64,000 bases of DNA from Eubacteriales bacterium (GCA_028705775.1 JAQWCW010000002.1:1-64000), one strand, 5' to 3'. Positions 27,884 to 36,445 are shown, numbered from the stretch's first letter. Made by a program: numbers and translations. Notes: generated by a model not told the origin, from the sequence alone.

Positions 27884-28762
27884 TCAGCCTCTCGCCTCAG
27901 GGCGCGCGCCGAAGGTCTTTTCATATATTTCAGCCGCCGTTGCGGAGCGGTTCATGCAATACATATGCACTCCGTCGACTCCGTGGTCGATAAGGTCGTT
28001 GATTTGCGCCGCCGCATAATCGACTCCCGCCTTGTAAAGGCTGTCGGGGTCGTTTTCAAACCGCCCGACAAGCGCCGTGAAATCGTGCGGAAGGCTCGTT
28101 CCGGAAAGCGCAATCGTTTTGTTTATCTGCGTTTCGCGGACGATTGGCATAATGCCCGCGCTCACGGGAACGGCAATCCCCGCCGCGCGAATCTTGTCCA
28201 TAAAGCGGTAGAACACGGAATTGTCGAGGAACAGCTGACTTATCAGCACCTCGACGCCCGCGCCTATCTTGTATTTCAGGTTCTCAATATCCGCCTCAAG
28301 CGAGCGGCTTTCGTAATGCCCTTCGGGATAGCACGCGCCGAGAATGCAGAAATCGCACTGCCGCTGGATGGCGATTGCAAGCTCGTTGGCATGACGGAAA
28401 ACGTTCTTTGGGGGAACGGCAGGGTTGATATCGCCGCGAAGCGCCATAACGTTTTCAATCCCCGCGTCCTTGAGGCGCGAGAGCATTATTGAAACCTCCT
28501 CGCGCGTTGAGTTCACGCAAGTGAGGTGCGCCGCAGTTTCAATTCCGAAGCGGCTCTTTATGTTGGAGGCTATTTCGCAGGTCGAGTTGTCCGCAAGGTT
28601 CGCGCCCGCGCCGTAGGTAACGGAAATAAAGTCGGGCTTCAAAGCCGAAAGCCTTTCGGCTGTAACGTAGATGCGGTCGATGCTTCCCGTCTCCTTTTTC
28701 GGAGGATAGATTTCTACGGAAAACACAACCTTGCCCGTCCGGTAGCATGAGCTGATTCTCAT
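27884..28762 (-). CDS. metF: Methylenetetrahydrofolate reductase
   Basis: A 292-aa TIM-barrel flavoprotein reducing methylene-THF to methyl-THF, the methyl donor for MetH. It shows VVFSVEIYPPK at 10-20 with the catalytic Glu, the VTYGAG strand near 49-54, and the LTCVN and LRGD motifs. ATG at 28762 follows AAAGGAAG; a longer frame runs back into the tRNA gene and is not used. It lies 22 bp upstream of metH and 72 bp downstream of tRNA-Leu, with no separate promoter recognised between the tRNA and metF. No FAD-NADH partner subunit (MetV) is adjacent. Confidence 0.94.
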   Translation of the reverse strand: MRISSCYRTGKVVFSVEIYPPKKETGSIDRIYVTAERLSALKPDFISVTYGAGANLADNSTCEIASNIKSRFGIETAAHLTCVNSTREEVSIMLSRLKDAGIENVMALRGDINPAVPPKNVFRHANELAIAIQRQCDFCILGACYPEGHYESRSLEADIENLKYKIGAGVEVLISQLFLDNSVFYRFMDKIRAAGIAVPVSAGIMPIVRETQINKTIALSGTSLPHDFTALVGRFENDPDSLYKAGVDYAAAQINDLIDHGVDGVHMYCMNRSATAAEIYEKTFGARPEARG

Positions 28763-28801
28763 GGGAGCATCTTCCTTTCTGACATATGCATTTAGCAAAT
28801 C

Positions 28802-28830
28802 GGCTGCCGCGAACAGTTTCGGCGGCAGCC
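28802..28830 (-). other. Hairpin between tRNA-Leu and metF
   Basis: A perfect 9-bp stem GGCTGCCGC/GCGGCAGCC (28802-28810 with 28822-28830) with an 11-nt loop, only 4 nt after the tRNA CCA end. It lacks a T tract on the minus strand, so it may be a processing or leaky termination element that lets transcription reach metF. Confidence 0.5.
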
Positions 28831-28834
28831 ATAA

Positions 28835-28916
28835 TGGTGTCGAAGGCGGGGGTCGAACCCGCACGGTTTCCCGGGAGATTTTAAGTCTCCTGCGTCTGCC
28901 ATTCCGCCACTCCGAC
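28835..28916 (-). tRNA. tRNA-Leu (anticodon TAA)
   Basis: An 82-nt class II tRNA on the minus strand with an encoded CCA end. The acceptor GTCGGAG pairs with CTTCGAC (one G-T pair). The anticodon stem GGAGA/TCTCC encloses the loop CTTAAAA, giving anticodon TAA. A variable arm with a CGG/CCG stem and a T-arm GCGGG-TTCGACC-CCCGC are present. It reads UUA, a rare codon in the GC-rich genes around it. Confidence 0.96.
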
Positions 28917-28929
28917 TGATATCCTTGCT

Positions 28930-28958
28930 ATTATATTATTATCGCCCTCGTCTGTCAA
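28930..28958 (-). promoter_or_regulatory. Consensus promoter of tRNA-Leu (and probably metF-metH)
   Basis: Minus strand TTGACA (28953-28958), exact 17-bp spacer, TATAAT (28930-28935), 14 bp before the tRNA 5' end. Both boxes are perfect consensus. Confidence 0.88.
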
Positions 28959-29127
28959 TCGTTACGGATAAGGAATTTTGCGCGTTTCTATATAGCGGCG
29001 CGGCGCTCTGCCTGCGTATGTTAAGCAAAAGAAACCAAAATTTCCGAGCTGATTGATGAAATAGAAACGGCTGAAATCCATTCGGAAAGGACATAATATT
29101 TCCGATAAATCAGTTGTCGGAGAGCCT

Positions 29128-30666
29128 ATGAAAACTGTTTATTCTGGCGGAAATGTGCTTACGATGGAAAGCCCCGAACCTGAGGAGGCAATGCTTGTCG
29201 AGGACGGCGTTATCCTTTCTGTCGGTTCTGCCGACGAGGTTCTTGAAAAGACGAGCGGCGCGGCATTGGTTAAGCTCGGCGGCAAAACGCTTATGCCCGC
29301 CTTCATTGACGCGCACAGCCATATTTCCTCCTATGCGATTTCGCTTTCGCAGGCGCCTCTGGAAAGCGCAGAATCGTTTTCGGACATCATCGACATCTTG
29401 AGCAAATTCCGCGATGAAAACGGCTTGCAGGACGGCGCGTGGATTATCGCAAAAGGCTATGAGCATAACCACCTAAGGGAGAAAAAGCACCCGACGGGAG
29501 CCCTGCTTGACGCGGCTTTTCCGAATTACAAGGTCGCGCTTCAGCATAAATCGGGGCATTTCGGCGTTTTCAGCAGCTCCGCGCTTTCCGCGCTGACGAT
29601 GAGCGGCAGGGATAAGGACGGCTATCTTGAGGAAAATGATTTTGTTGAGGCGGCGAAAAAGCTGCCGCTGCCGGAGCCTGAGCTTTTGCTCAGCGCCTTT
29701 GAAAAAGCGCAGAAGAAATACGCCTCCTACGGCATAGCCACTGCGCAGGAGGGCATGATGGTAAGCCAAATGCTGCCGCTTTACCGCCTGCTTCTTTCAA
29801 AGAAAGCCTTTATAATTGATATTGTCGGCTACCCGCAGCTTGAATGCGGGGGCGAGTTCCGGAAAGCCTTTCCCGATTCGGCAGGCGGGTACAGCTCGCG
29901 TTTCAGGCTCGGCGGCTGCAAAATCATCCTTGACGGCTCGCCGCAGGGCAGAACCGCATGGATGAAAACGCCGTATATCGGTAGCGATGAAAACTTCGGC
30001 GTTTCGTCAATGACGGACGCGGAGGTCAGCGCGGCGATTGAAAAATCAGTAAAAAACGGCTGGCAGCTTCTTGCGCACTGCAATGGCGACGCGGCGGCGG
30101 AGCAGTTTCTGAGGTGCGCGGAAGGGTTTTGCGAAAGGGAAAAATTCGCGGCTCTGCGCCCCGTCATGATTCACGCTCAGCTTCTTTCGCCGCTCCAGCT
30201 TCCGCGCCTGAAACGCCTCGGAATCATTCCTTCTTTCTTTATCGCGCATTGCTATCATCACGGGGATACGCATATCAGCAATTTCGGCTTTCGCCGCGCA
30301 GAAAAAATCAGCCCCGCCGCCGACGCGCTGAGGCTGAATACTCCCTTCACATTCCATCAGGATTCGCCGGTAATCGAACCTGATATGCTTGAAACGGTAT
30401 GGTGCGCCGCAAACAGAATAACGCGCGGCGGAGTCCTTCTTGGCGCTGGCGAGCGCATTCCCGTTTATGATGCGCTTAAAGCGGTTACGGCTTCCGCCGC
30501 CTTTCAGTATGGCGAGGAAGCCGCAAAGGGAATTCTGTCCGCAGGAAGGAAGGCGGATTTCATCATCCTTTCGGATAACCCGCTTGCCGTTCCTGCGGAC
30601 AAATTGCGCGATATAAAGGTTATTAAGACATATAAATCGGGAAAGCTTGTTTACAACAGAGAATAG
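29128..30666 (+). CDS. YtcJ-like metal-dependent amidohydrolase (second copy)
   Basis: A 512-aa cytoplasmic amidohydrolase of the YtcJ type. DAHSH lies at about 62-66, a HCNGD segment near 312 replaces the usual HAIGD, MIHAQL gives the next histidine, and the catalytic aspartate is in FHQDSPV. It opens with the usual beta-strand VYSGGNVLTM and ends IKTYKSGKLVY. It is only distantly similar by eye to the 1502-3223 protein, so the two probably act on different substrates. The ATG at 29128 follows GGAGAG. The gene is convergent with the next one, separated by six bases, and no terminator is visible. Confidence 0.86.
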   Translation: MKTVYSGGNVLTMESPEPEEAMLVEDGVILSVGSADEVLEKTSGAALVKLGGKTLMPAFIDAHSHISSYAISLSQAPLESAESFSDIIDILSKFRDENGLQDGAWIIAKGYEHNHLREKKHPTGALLDAAFPNYKVALQHKSGHFGVFSSSALSALTMSGRDKDGYLEENDFVEAAKKLPLPEPELLLSAFEKAQKKYASYGIATAQEGMMVSQMLPLYRLLLSKKAFIIDIVGYPQLECGGEFRKAFPDSAGGYSSRFRLGGCKIILDGSPQGRTAWMKTPYIGSDENFGVSSMTDAEVSAAIEKSVKNGWQLLAHCNGDAAAEQFLRCAEGFCEREKFAALRPVMIHAQLLSPLQLPRLKRLGIIPSFFIAHCYHHGDTHISNFGFRRAEKISPAADALRLNTPFTFHQDSPVIEPDMLETVWCAANRITRGGVLLGAGERIPVYDALKAVTASAAFQYGEEAAKGILSAGRKADFIILSDNPLAVPADKLRDIKVIKTYKSGKLVYNRE

Positions 30667-30672
30667 CAGATT

Positions 30673-31563
30673 TTACTCCGCTTTTGCCTCTCCGCAGTAG
30701 AAGGTTACGTCCTCGGTTATAAGAGGAACACGGTTGTTGAGCAATTCCGTAAGGGCGGCGTCCTTGTAGATGGCGCAGCCGTCGGGAAGATAGAAGGAGG
30801 CGCTGTCGCCGGGAATGACCTTGATTGTGCGGGTTTCCTCGTTTTCCGTGTTGGGGTAGAGGATTACGGTCATCGTACAGGTGCTTTCGGCGGAAGTCGC
30901 GCGCTCAAGCAGCGCCTTTCCTTCTTCCGGCATTTCGACATCGTACTCCGCATGGAAGTTGAAGAATACGTTTGTTGTTCCATCGACGGAAACTATCGCC
31001 ATCGTGCTGGTCTGTACTTCCAGGGTTTCGGGATTAAGGTTGTATATAACTTCAAGCACATCGCCCTCCGCAAGCGGAACCTTGCCTGTCAAGGTTCTTG
31101 CCGTGTCCTCGCTGCTCATCCGCGCAGTTACGACGAGGGTGTCGCCCACAGTTTCGCAGCTGATTATCTTTTCAAGCGCCGTGGAAAGCGGGTCGACAAA
31201 GCAGTACGCGAAGCTTGACATACTGAACTCCGTGCCTGCGCAGTTGATTGTTTTGACGTAGAGCTGTTCGGGCGTGCCCTTTACGTCGCACCAGAATTCA
31301 AGCTCGCTGCTGAAAAGCCCGTCGTAGTCGGGCGTCTGCATATAAATGTATTCGCCGTCGACATATGTGTCGTAGACAACATAGTTTTCCACGAGCGGAT
31401 TATTGAAAACGCGGAAGCTCTTGTGGTTTTCAAGCACTGCTTTTGTCTGGCTTGCATCGATTATATCCTGAATTGTGATTTCGTTTTCCGCGATTGCGCC
31501 CGTAAGCGGGAGGAGCATGAAAACAGACAGCACGAGAGCGAGAATTACGCTTATTTTACGCAT
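30673..31563 (-). CDS. Secreted protein of unknown function
   Basis: A 296-aa exported protein that I do not recognise. The signal peptide is clear (MRKISVILALVLSVFMLLPL, cleavage after AIA near residue 25). The mature part is acidic and beta-rich, with few lysines, four scattered cysteines and no lipobox, sortase signal or repeat. Threonine-rich strands in the middle resemble outer, lipocalin-like folds such as DUF6612-type lipoproteins, but this is only an impression. A GGAGGAAA site precedes the ATG. It has no clear operon partner. Confidence 0.7.
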   Translation of the reverse strand: MRKISVILALVLSVFMLLPLTGAIAENEITIQDIIDASQTKAVLENHKSFRVFNNPLVENYVVYDTYVDGEYIYMQTPDYDGLFSSELEFWCDVKGTPEQLYVKTINCAGTEFSMSSFAYCFVDPLSTALEKIISCETVGDTLVVTARMSSEDTARTLTGKVPLAEGDVLEVIYNLNPETLEVQTSTMAIVSVDGTTNVFFNFHAEYDVEMPEEGKALLERATSAESTCTMTVILYPNTENEETRTIKVIPGDSASFYLPDGCAIYKDAALTELLNNRVPLITEDVTFYCGEAKAE

Positions 31564-31712
31564 GATTGTTTCCTCCTTGTTTGTCGGTCGTCGGGTTATT
31601 GGTTTGCTTGATTAAGTCAATATAATGATAGCACGACAAAGCGTAAAATTGCAAACAAAATATATCCGCTGCGGTTTAGGCGCATATCTATTCTGTCTGC
31701 CTTTGATTCCCT

Positions 31713-31741
31713 TTGACAAAGACATAATGCGGGCTTATACT
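31713..31741 (+). promoter_or_regulatory. Strong promoter of the CHAP-domain gene
   Basis: TTGACA (31713-31718), 17-bp spacer, TATACT (31736-31741), 34 bp before the ATG. Confidence 0.86.
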
Positions 31742-31774
31742 ATCATAAGATTTATGGCTTTGGGAGGCGAGCGT

Positions 31775-32743
31775 ATGCGGAGAAAGGCACTGGCGGCTAT
31801 ATGCCTGTGTTTGCTGTTTGCCCTGCCTGCGCCGCCTGCCGCGGCGGACAGCGTTTTTTTCAGGGATACGCGCAAAAAAGAGCAGATTCCCGAATATGTT
31901 TACAGGCTGCTTGACGTTGCGCGGGGCGAGCTTGGCTATACCGAAAGCGCGAGCGGCTACACCAAATACGGCGAGTGGGCGGGCGACCCGCACGCTCAAT
32001 GGTGCGCCGAATTCCTTTGCTGGTGCTTTGACCAGACGGACAAGACCTACGGAACGAGCATTCTCAGAACGGTTTACCCCTACTGGACAGGCACGAACAA
32101 AGGCTCCGGCTGGTTCATGCAGCAGGGGCGCTTTGTGGCGCGCAAGGGAAAGATTGATAACTGGGGAAGCCAGTGGTATCTTGGGCAGAACGATTATATG
32201 AAGGAGAACAGCTATGTTCCGCGCCCGGGCGATATAGTGTTTTACTCAATCAGGAATAACGGGAACACGGACCATACCGCGCTTGTCGAATATGTCACGG
32301 AGGACGGCAAGGGCGGGGTTACTGTTCATGTAATCGAGGGCAACTGGCCGGACAAGGTGCAGCGCGAGAGCCACGACGCCTACGAATCCCGCGTTCTGGG
32401 CTACGGCGTATGGCAGGATAATCTTGTCGGAACCGTTCTTCGCTCCGGAAACAAGGGCGCGTTTGTAAGGAAAATTCAGAGAATGCTCGCGGAGATTGAC
32501 TACCTTTCTATAAGCGACGCTGACGGAATCTACGGAAAAAAGACGCTTGCCGCCGTTCGCAAGGCTCAGTCGGATTTCGGCTGCGGGGGAAACGGCTACG
32601 CAACCGTCGCCTTCTATAACTATCTGGACGGAATCTGCCGAATAAAGAATGAAGCCATCGAAATAAAGCTCTATCATATGAGCGGATTTTCCACGGGTTA
32701 TGAAACAACCTTAAAGAAAATCAACCCCATATTTGAAAAATAA
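31775..32743 (+). CDS. Secreted CHAP amidohydrolase/peptidase with peptidoglycan-binding domain
   Basis: A 322-aa exported wall hydrolase. ATG at 31775, after GGGAGGCG, opens a signal peptide ending APPAAA near residue 26; a longer frame starting at 31625 would bury it. The CHAP core has the catalytic Cys in QWCAEFLCWCFD (near 77) and His in NTDHTALVEYV (near 167), with a PRPGDIVFYS strand between, typical of CHAP. A PG_binding_1-like segment follows (about 228-285: VRKIQRML...DGIYGKKTLAAVRKAQ), and a last 35 residues of unknown type. It probably cleaves peptidoglycan cross-links outside the cell. Confidence 0.86.
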   Translation: MRRKALAAICLCLLFALPAPPAAADSVFFRDTRKKEQIPEYVYRLLDVARGELGYTESASGYTKYGEWAGDPHAQWCAEFLCWCFDQTDKTYGTSILRTVYPYWTGTNKGSGWFMQQGRFVARKGKIDNWGSQWYLGQNDYMKENSYVPRPGDIVFYSIRNNGNTDHTALVEYVTEDGKGGVTVHVIEGNWPDKVQRESHDAYESRVLGYGVWQDNLVGTVLRSGNKGAFVRKIQRMLAEIDYLSISDADGIYGKKTLAAVRKAQSDFGCGGNGYATVAFYNYLDGICRIKNEAIEIKLYHMSGFSTGYETTLKKINPIFEK

Positions 32744-32798
32744 TTGTATTTTTATATCCTTTCGACATATGCCGTCATCCTTCGACAAAGGCAGACAT

Positions 32799-32826
32799 TG
32801 TGTGCGCGGCATAAGGCTGATACAAT
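32799..32826 (+). promoter_or_regulatory. Candidate promoter of the Spo0E-like gene
   Basis: TTGTGT (32799-32804), 16-bp spacer, TACAAT (32821-32826). Moderate match. Confidence 0.42.
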
Positions 32827-32940
32827 ATGTATGTATCACAGGCGGATACAGCAGCAGATAACGGATTACGCAAAAGATGCTGCAAAGATACTGCCGGCGC
32901 ATTTCTCGGTGTGGCAATGCCGCGGAAGGGGGAAAAATAC

Positions 32941-33129
32941 ATGAAGAAGAACGTAACAAAACAAAAGCTGGAAAAGCTTCGCGGGAAGCTTGAAACGCTC
33001 TACCTCAAGGGCAGATATGACGAAGCGATAGAGCTGTCCCGAATGCTTGACCCCCTACTTGTAGAGATGACGCGCGAAAAAACTGCGGATTCGAGCAGCA
33101 ACGCGCAGCCAAAACTCGTAAATTCATAA
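32941..33129 (+). CDS. Spo0E-like aspartyl-phosphate phosphatase
   Basis: A 62-aa helical-hairpin protein of the Spo0E family, which removes phosphate from Spo0A~P and so delays sporulation. The family pattern is seen: LRGKLETLYLKGR, then the signature helix ELSRMLDPLL in which S-x-x-L-D matches the SQELD motif (S39, D43 region). The ATG at 32941 follows GGAAGGGGGAA; a longer frame lacks any ribosome-binding site. Position 40 is R where most have Q, so activity is less certain. It lies just upstream of a MutT gene, possibly co-transcribed. Confidence 0.72.
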   Translation: MKKNVTKQKLEKLRGKLETLYLKGRYDEAIELSRMLDPLLVEMTREKTADSSSNAQPKLVNS

Positions 33130-33145
33130 GAAATCGGTGAGGGAA

Positions 33146-33526
33146 ATGCTGGAGGTTGTCGCGGCGCTTGTCAGGCGCGAGGGCAGGATTATGATATGCC
33201 GGAGGGCGGAAGGAAAAAGCAACGCCCTTCTGTGGGAGTTTCCGGGCGGCAAGGTTGAAAAAGGCGAAACAATGCAGCAGGCAATCGAAAGGGAATGCCT
33301 TGAGGAGCTTTCGGTTACTCTCCGCGCCGGAGAGCTGTGCGCGGAAACGGTTTGCGCCTATCCTTCGGGCGAAATCCATCTGTCGCTAATCAGCGCCGAA
33401 ATCGTTTCGGGCTCGGTAAAAAAGCTTGAGCATAACGACATCAGATGGATAACGCCTTCGGAGCTTTCCGACTACGAATTCTGCCCTGCGGACAAAAAGC
33501 TGATTGAAAGCCTCCGCAAAGGCTAA
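33146..33526 (+). CDS. NUDIX hydrolase, MutT-like
   Basis: A 126-aa NUDIX hydrolase resembling 8-oxo-dGTP diphosphatase (MutT) or the CTP pyrophosphohydrolase group. The Nudix box is complete at about residues 35-57: GG(x)5E(x)7REhxEE (starting GGKVEKGE, ending RECLEEL). The front half has the LLWEFPGGK motif common in MutT. It cleans oxidised nucleotides. The ATG at 33146 is nine bases after an alternative GTG, chosen because GGTGAGG lies before it. It begins 17 bp after the Spo0E-like gene. Confidence 0.86.
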   Translation: MLEVVAALVRREGRIMICRRAEGKSNALLWEFPGGKVEKGETMQQAIERECLEELSVTLRAGELCAETVCAYPSGEIHLSLISAEIVSGSVKKLEHNDIRWITPSELSDYEFCPADKKLIESLRKG

Positions 33527-33533
33527 AATCAAA

Positions 33534-33590
33534 CGCGGCGATAACCCGCCGCGCATAAGGTAAGCGCCGAAAGCAATGCTTTCGGCGCTT
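33534..33590 (+). terminator. Double hairpin after mutT
   Basis: A 7-bp stem CGCGGCG/CGCCGCG (33534-33553) and a perfect 13-bp stem AAGCGCCGAAAGC/GCTTTCGGCGCTT (33562-33590), followed by CCTCTTGTAT. The T tract is weak, so termination is likely but not certain. Confidence 0.55.
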
Positions 33591-33645
33591 CCTCTTGTAT
33601 ATAAACAAAATAACTCCGGCGCAGCCTTTGCAGCCGTAAATTCCT

Positions 33646-34815
33646 TTACCAGTTAATCTTGATTCCGTTCACTTCCACATCGCCGTCGGCAAGCACCATT
33701 ATGTACTGCCTTCCGTCAATGATTCGCGTTTCCACAAGGTCGCTTCTTTCGGGGTCGACGTTAATGGTAACGCTTGGCGTTTTAATCTTGAACTGCTTGG
33801 GCGAAAGCGTGTTGACGGCGGGAATTTCCGCCTTTTCGCCGAATTCCTCCGTGTAGCGCTGCTCGAATTCCTCGGCTTTTTCGCCGCTGACGCCGCATTC
33901 CTCAAGCACCTTGCGAACGTCGCCGCCTGTAAGGCTGAGCGGCTCCGCGCTTCTGTCGGCGCTGCGCTCCTTGATTTTCTCGCTGATTGTTTCGTGAACG
34001 GCTTGAACGGTCTTTATATTGCAATCCGTTCCGAGCGCGCCGAGCATTATGCTCTGGAAGGTTTCCTGCTGCTCAAGGGCGCTCATCGGCATTTCCGAGC
34101 CGAATACGCGCAGGGTAAAATCGTCCCGCGTGTCGGAAGCGTCCTTTGTGTAGAAAAGCGCGCGGTAAATATCCGCTCCGCCGTCCTCAAACGCAGGGAA
34201 CATGAAGCCCATTTCCGGCGCGCTTACAACCCAGTCCGACAGGCGGGAGTGGAACTCGTTCCTCTGCGCGAAATAGCTCAGCGCGGGCTTCGTCTGCTTT
34301 ACGGGGCAGAGGCAGCAGAGAATGTAGCTGAACACCTCCGAGGCTCTTTCAGCGTCGTTTTCGCCGTCTGCGGCGCGGAAGGGAACGTCATAATTATCGT
34401 GCGCCATCAGAATCAGATAATTGCACGCCTCCTGCTCGCTTTCGACGGACTGCGCGCCGCTTCCGCCCGCCTTCTTGATATAGTCAATCGCCTCGTCAAA
34501 GAATTCGGCAAGAGCGTCGTCGTCCGTAAGCCCGCTTCTGACCATGTTCATCAGGATTCCATGTTCTTTTCCGTTCTCCGCCTGCTCGGATGAAAAATCA
34601 ACGGAAAGCAGATTCTGCCCGATTGTTCCGGAAAGCGAGCGCTTCATAAGCGAAAGGTATTTTTCAAGCTCCTCCTGCGGAATGCTGCCCGGCGCGTAGT
34701 CGAAGTCCGATATGATTTCGCCCCTGTTATTGACATACAGCCCGCGAAGCGCCGTCAGGCTGTTCTTTTCGGGGTTCAGGCGGCGCTTGATTTCTGCAAT
34801 ATCCTTCTGATTCAT
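33646..34815 (-). CDS. DUF4317 family protein
   Basis: A 389-aa cytoplasmic protein that matches the DUF4317 family by its N-terminal IAEIKRRLNPEKNSLTALRG signature, length and the later YLSLMKRSLSGTIGQNLL segment. The family is common in Clostridia and has no known function. A coiled, acidic stretch lies in the middle, and the C-terminal part (TINVDPERSDLVETRIIDGRQYIMV) looks like a small beta domain. No catalytic motif is evident. It is monocistronic from the promoter at 34898-34927, with a GGAGAAAAG ribosome-binding site. Confidence 0.78.
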   Translation of the reverse strand: MNQKDIAEIKRRLNPEKNSLTALRGLYVNNRGEIISDFDYAPGSIPQEELEKYLSLMKRSLSGTIGQNLLSVDFSSEQAENGKEHGILMNMVRSGLTDDDALAEFFDEAIDYIKKAGGSGAQSVESEQEACNYLILMAHDNYDVPFRAADGENDAERASEVFSYILCCLCPVKQTKPALSYFAQRNEFHSRLSDWVVSAPEMGFMFPAFEDGGADIYRALFYTKDASDTRDDFTLRVFGSEMPMSALEQQETFQSIMLGALGTDCNIKTVQAVHETISEKIKERSADRSAEPLSLTGGDVRKVLEECGVSGEKAEEFEQRYTEEFGEKAEIPAVNTLSPKQFKIKTPSVTINVDPERSDLVETRIIDGRQYIMVLADGDVEVNGIKINW

Positions 34816-34897
34816 TGCTTTTCTCCTTATTCTCCGCCCTCGGGCGGCAAAAAAACGGCGCGGCTCGCGTGTTGCGGCGGCTCGTGCCTGTTTTTAC

Positions 34898-34927
34898 AGT
34901 TTAGCATATTTTTGTGCCGCTTTTCAA
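34898..34927 (-). promoter_or_regulatory. Promoter of the DUF4317 gene
   Basis: Minus strand TTGAAA (34922-34927), 18-bp spacer, TAAACT (34898-34903). A GC-rich hairpin CCGCC/GGCGG lies just before the ribosome-binding site, and a seven-T run precedes it. Confidence 0.62.
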
Positions 34928-34980
34928 GCAGGCGTTTGCGCGTTACAAGCGCTTTTCAGCTTGTCCGGCGCGCGAAAGCG

Positions 34981-36408
34981 CTATCTGTACGAGCGGAATT
35001 TCGGCTTGGGAACGCGCTTTCTTTCCACTTTGTTCTTTTTCCTTCTGCGCCAGAGCTTGCGGAAAATATACGCAAGCAGAATCAATACGGCAAGAGGAAT
35101 AATGACGTATTCAAGCGAAAAGCGGGGGAAGGGATTCTTGTCCGAATATGTGTAGGACTCAATCTGCGCAAGCGTCGGCGGCACGTCCGTGCGCGCTTCA
35201 ACGGTTCTTGTGGCTATCAGCGCGTACTCGACGGCGTCTGCGCCCGCAGGGTAATACGTAAGCGTTCCCATCTGCTCTCCGGCGTTAACTGGCGCGGCAA
35301 AATCGCGCTGATACTGGATTACAACCTCACTTTTGAAATTGTATGCAAGCGCGTCAAGCTCGTCCTGAGTGCCGGTTATATAGCATTCCTTGTTCGAAAG
35401 CAGCTTTAGCGAAAGCGGCAGCTTGCCTAGCTGAGTGTCCGTTTCGGAAAAGCCCGAAATATCCACGGTAAACGGATTCTGCTCGAAAAGCTCCTTCGGC
35501 GTTGCGGAAACGTACTGCGTAAAGCCGTATTCAAAAAGCCGTCTCGAATCCGTCCATCTGCCGTTTGCCGATGTGTTCATAACGACCGCGATAAGGTCTA
35601 CTCCGTCCTTTGTGGCTGAGGAAACGAGGCAGTAGCCCGCGCTGTCGGTCGTTCCTGTTTTTATGCCGTTGGCGTAGGGGTAAAACCTGCTTGTTTCGCC
35701 CTCCGCGCCGTCAAGCAGCAGCTCGTTGGAACTGCTCAGGCTGCGCGCCCTGCTCAGGTTCGTCTTGGGTATCGTATAGCTCGTCGTGCGCGCCATTCTC
35801 GCAAAGCTCTCGTTCTGCATACAGTAGGAGGCTATAATAGCAAGGTCGGCAGCTGTCGAATAATGTCCGTCCTCGTCAAGCCCGCTTGGGTTTGTAAAAT
35901 GCGTTCCGGTGCAGCCGACACGGTAGACAAAGGAATTCATCAGCTCAACAAACCCGCTAACCGAGCCGGAAACATATTCCGCTACGGCAATTGCCGCGTC
36001 GTTTGCCGAGCGCAGCATGAGCGAGTAGAGCAAATCCTCAAGCGGAAGCTCCTCGCCCTCCAGAAGCTTTATGTTTGCCGCGTCCTCCGGAATGTTCAGC
36101 GCGTTTGCCGATACGTATACGCTGTCGGTAAGGTTTCCGTGCTCAAGTGCGAGAATAACCGTTACCATCTTTGTTGTGGAGGCGGGAGCAATCGCCCTGT
36201 CCGCGTTTTTCTGGAGCAGTATCGTGTTGCTTTTTCTCTCAACGAGCATTACCGACGTCGCGGTTATCTGCTCCGTTGTCAAATCCTGCGGGCGCGACGC
36301 GTTGTATTCGTCGGCGGCAAAAGCGCTCGTGAGGGAAAGCGTCGAAAACAGCGCCGTCAGAGCTATAACGGCAGTCAGCAGCGCCGCCGCGATTCTGCGT
36401 TTCTTCGT
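34981..36408 (-). CDS. dacF: D-alanyl-D-alanine carboxypeptidase (DacF type), ACG start proposed
   Basis: A low-molecular-weight penicillin-binding protein (475 aa if started at ACG, 36406-36408). Motifs in ACG numbering: STTK at 77-80, SAN at 134-136, KTG at 250-252. A C-terminal membrane anchor (LAVLILLAYIF) and a basic tail follow. The signal peptide (KKRRIAAALL, cleavage near SAFA-AD) lies upstream of the first standard in-frame start, a TTG at 36282, and no ATG, GTG or TTG occurs between the in-frame TGA and it. AAAGGGGGAAGG sits 5 nt before ACG-AAG-AAA, where ATG would be expected. This is either a true ACG start, a mutated gene, or a sequence error. Confidence 0.82.
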   Translation of the reverse strand, partial: TKKRRIAAALLTAVIALTALFSTLSLTSAFAADEYNASRPQDLTTEQITATSVMLVERKSNTILLQKNADRAIAPASTTKMVTVILALEHGNLTDSVYVSANALNIPEDAANIKLLEGEELPLEDLLYSLMLRSANDAAIAVAEYVSGSVSGFVELMNSFVYRVGCTGTHFTNPSGLDEDGHYSTAADLAIIASYCMQNESFARMARTTSYTIPKTNLSRARSLSSSNELLLDGAEGETSRFYPYANGIKTGTTDSAGYCLVSSATKDGVDLIAVVMNTSANGRWTDSRRLFEYGFTQYVSATPKELFEQNPFTVDISGFSETDTQLGKLPLSLKLLSNKECYITGTQDELDALAYNFKSEVVIQYQRDFAAPVNAGEQMGTLTYYPAGADAVEYALIATRTVEARTDVPPTLAQIESYTYSDKNPFPRFSLEYVIIPLAVLILLAYIFRKLWRRRKKNKVERKRVPKPKFRSYR

Positions 36409-36445
36409 TTTGCCTTCCCCCTTTAATCAAAAATGGAATCTGCTT

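Noticed and set aside
27347..28492. 381-codon plus-strand frame opposite metH/metF
   Set aside because: It runs across two well-supported minus-strand genes and has no features of its own.
28763..28834. SAM riboswitch or T-box before metF
   Set aside because: Only a simple hairpin is present and the space is too short for these elements.
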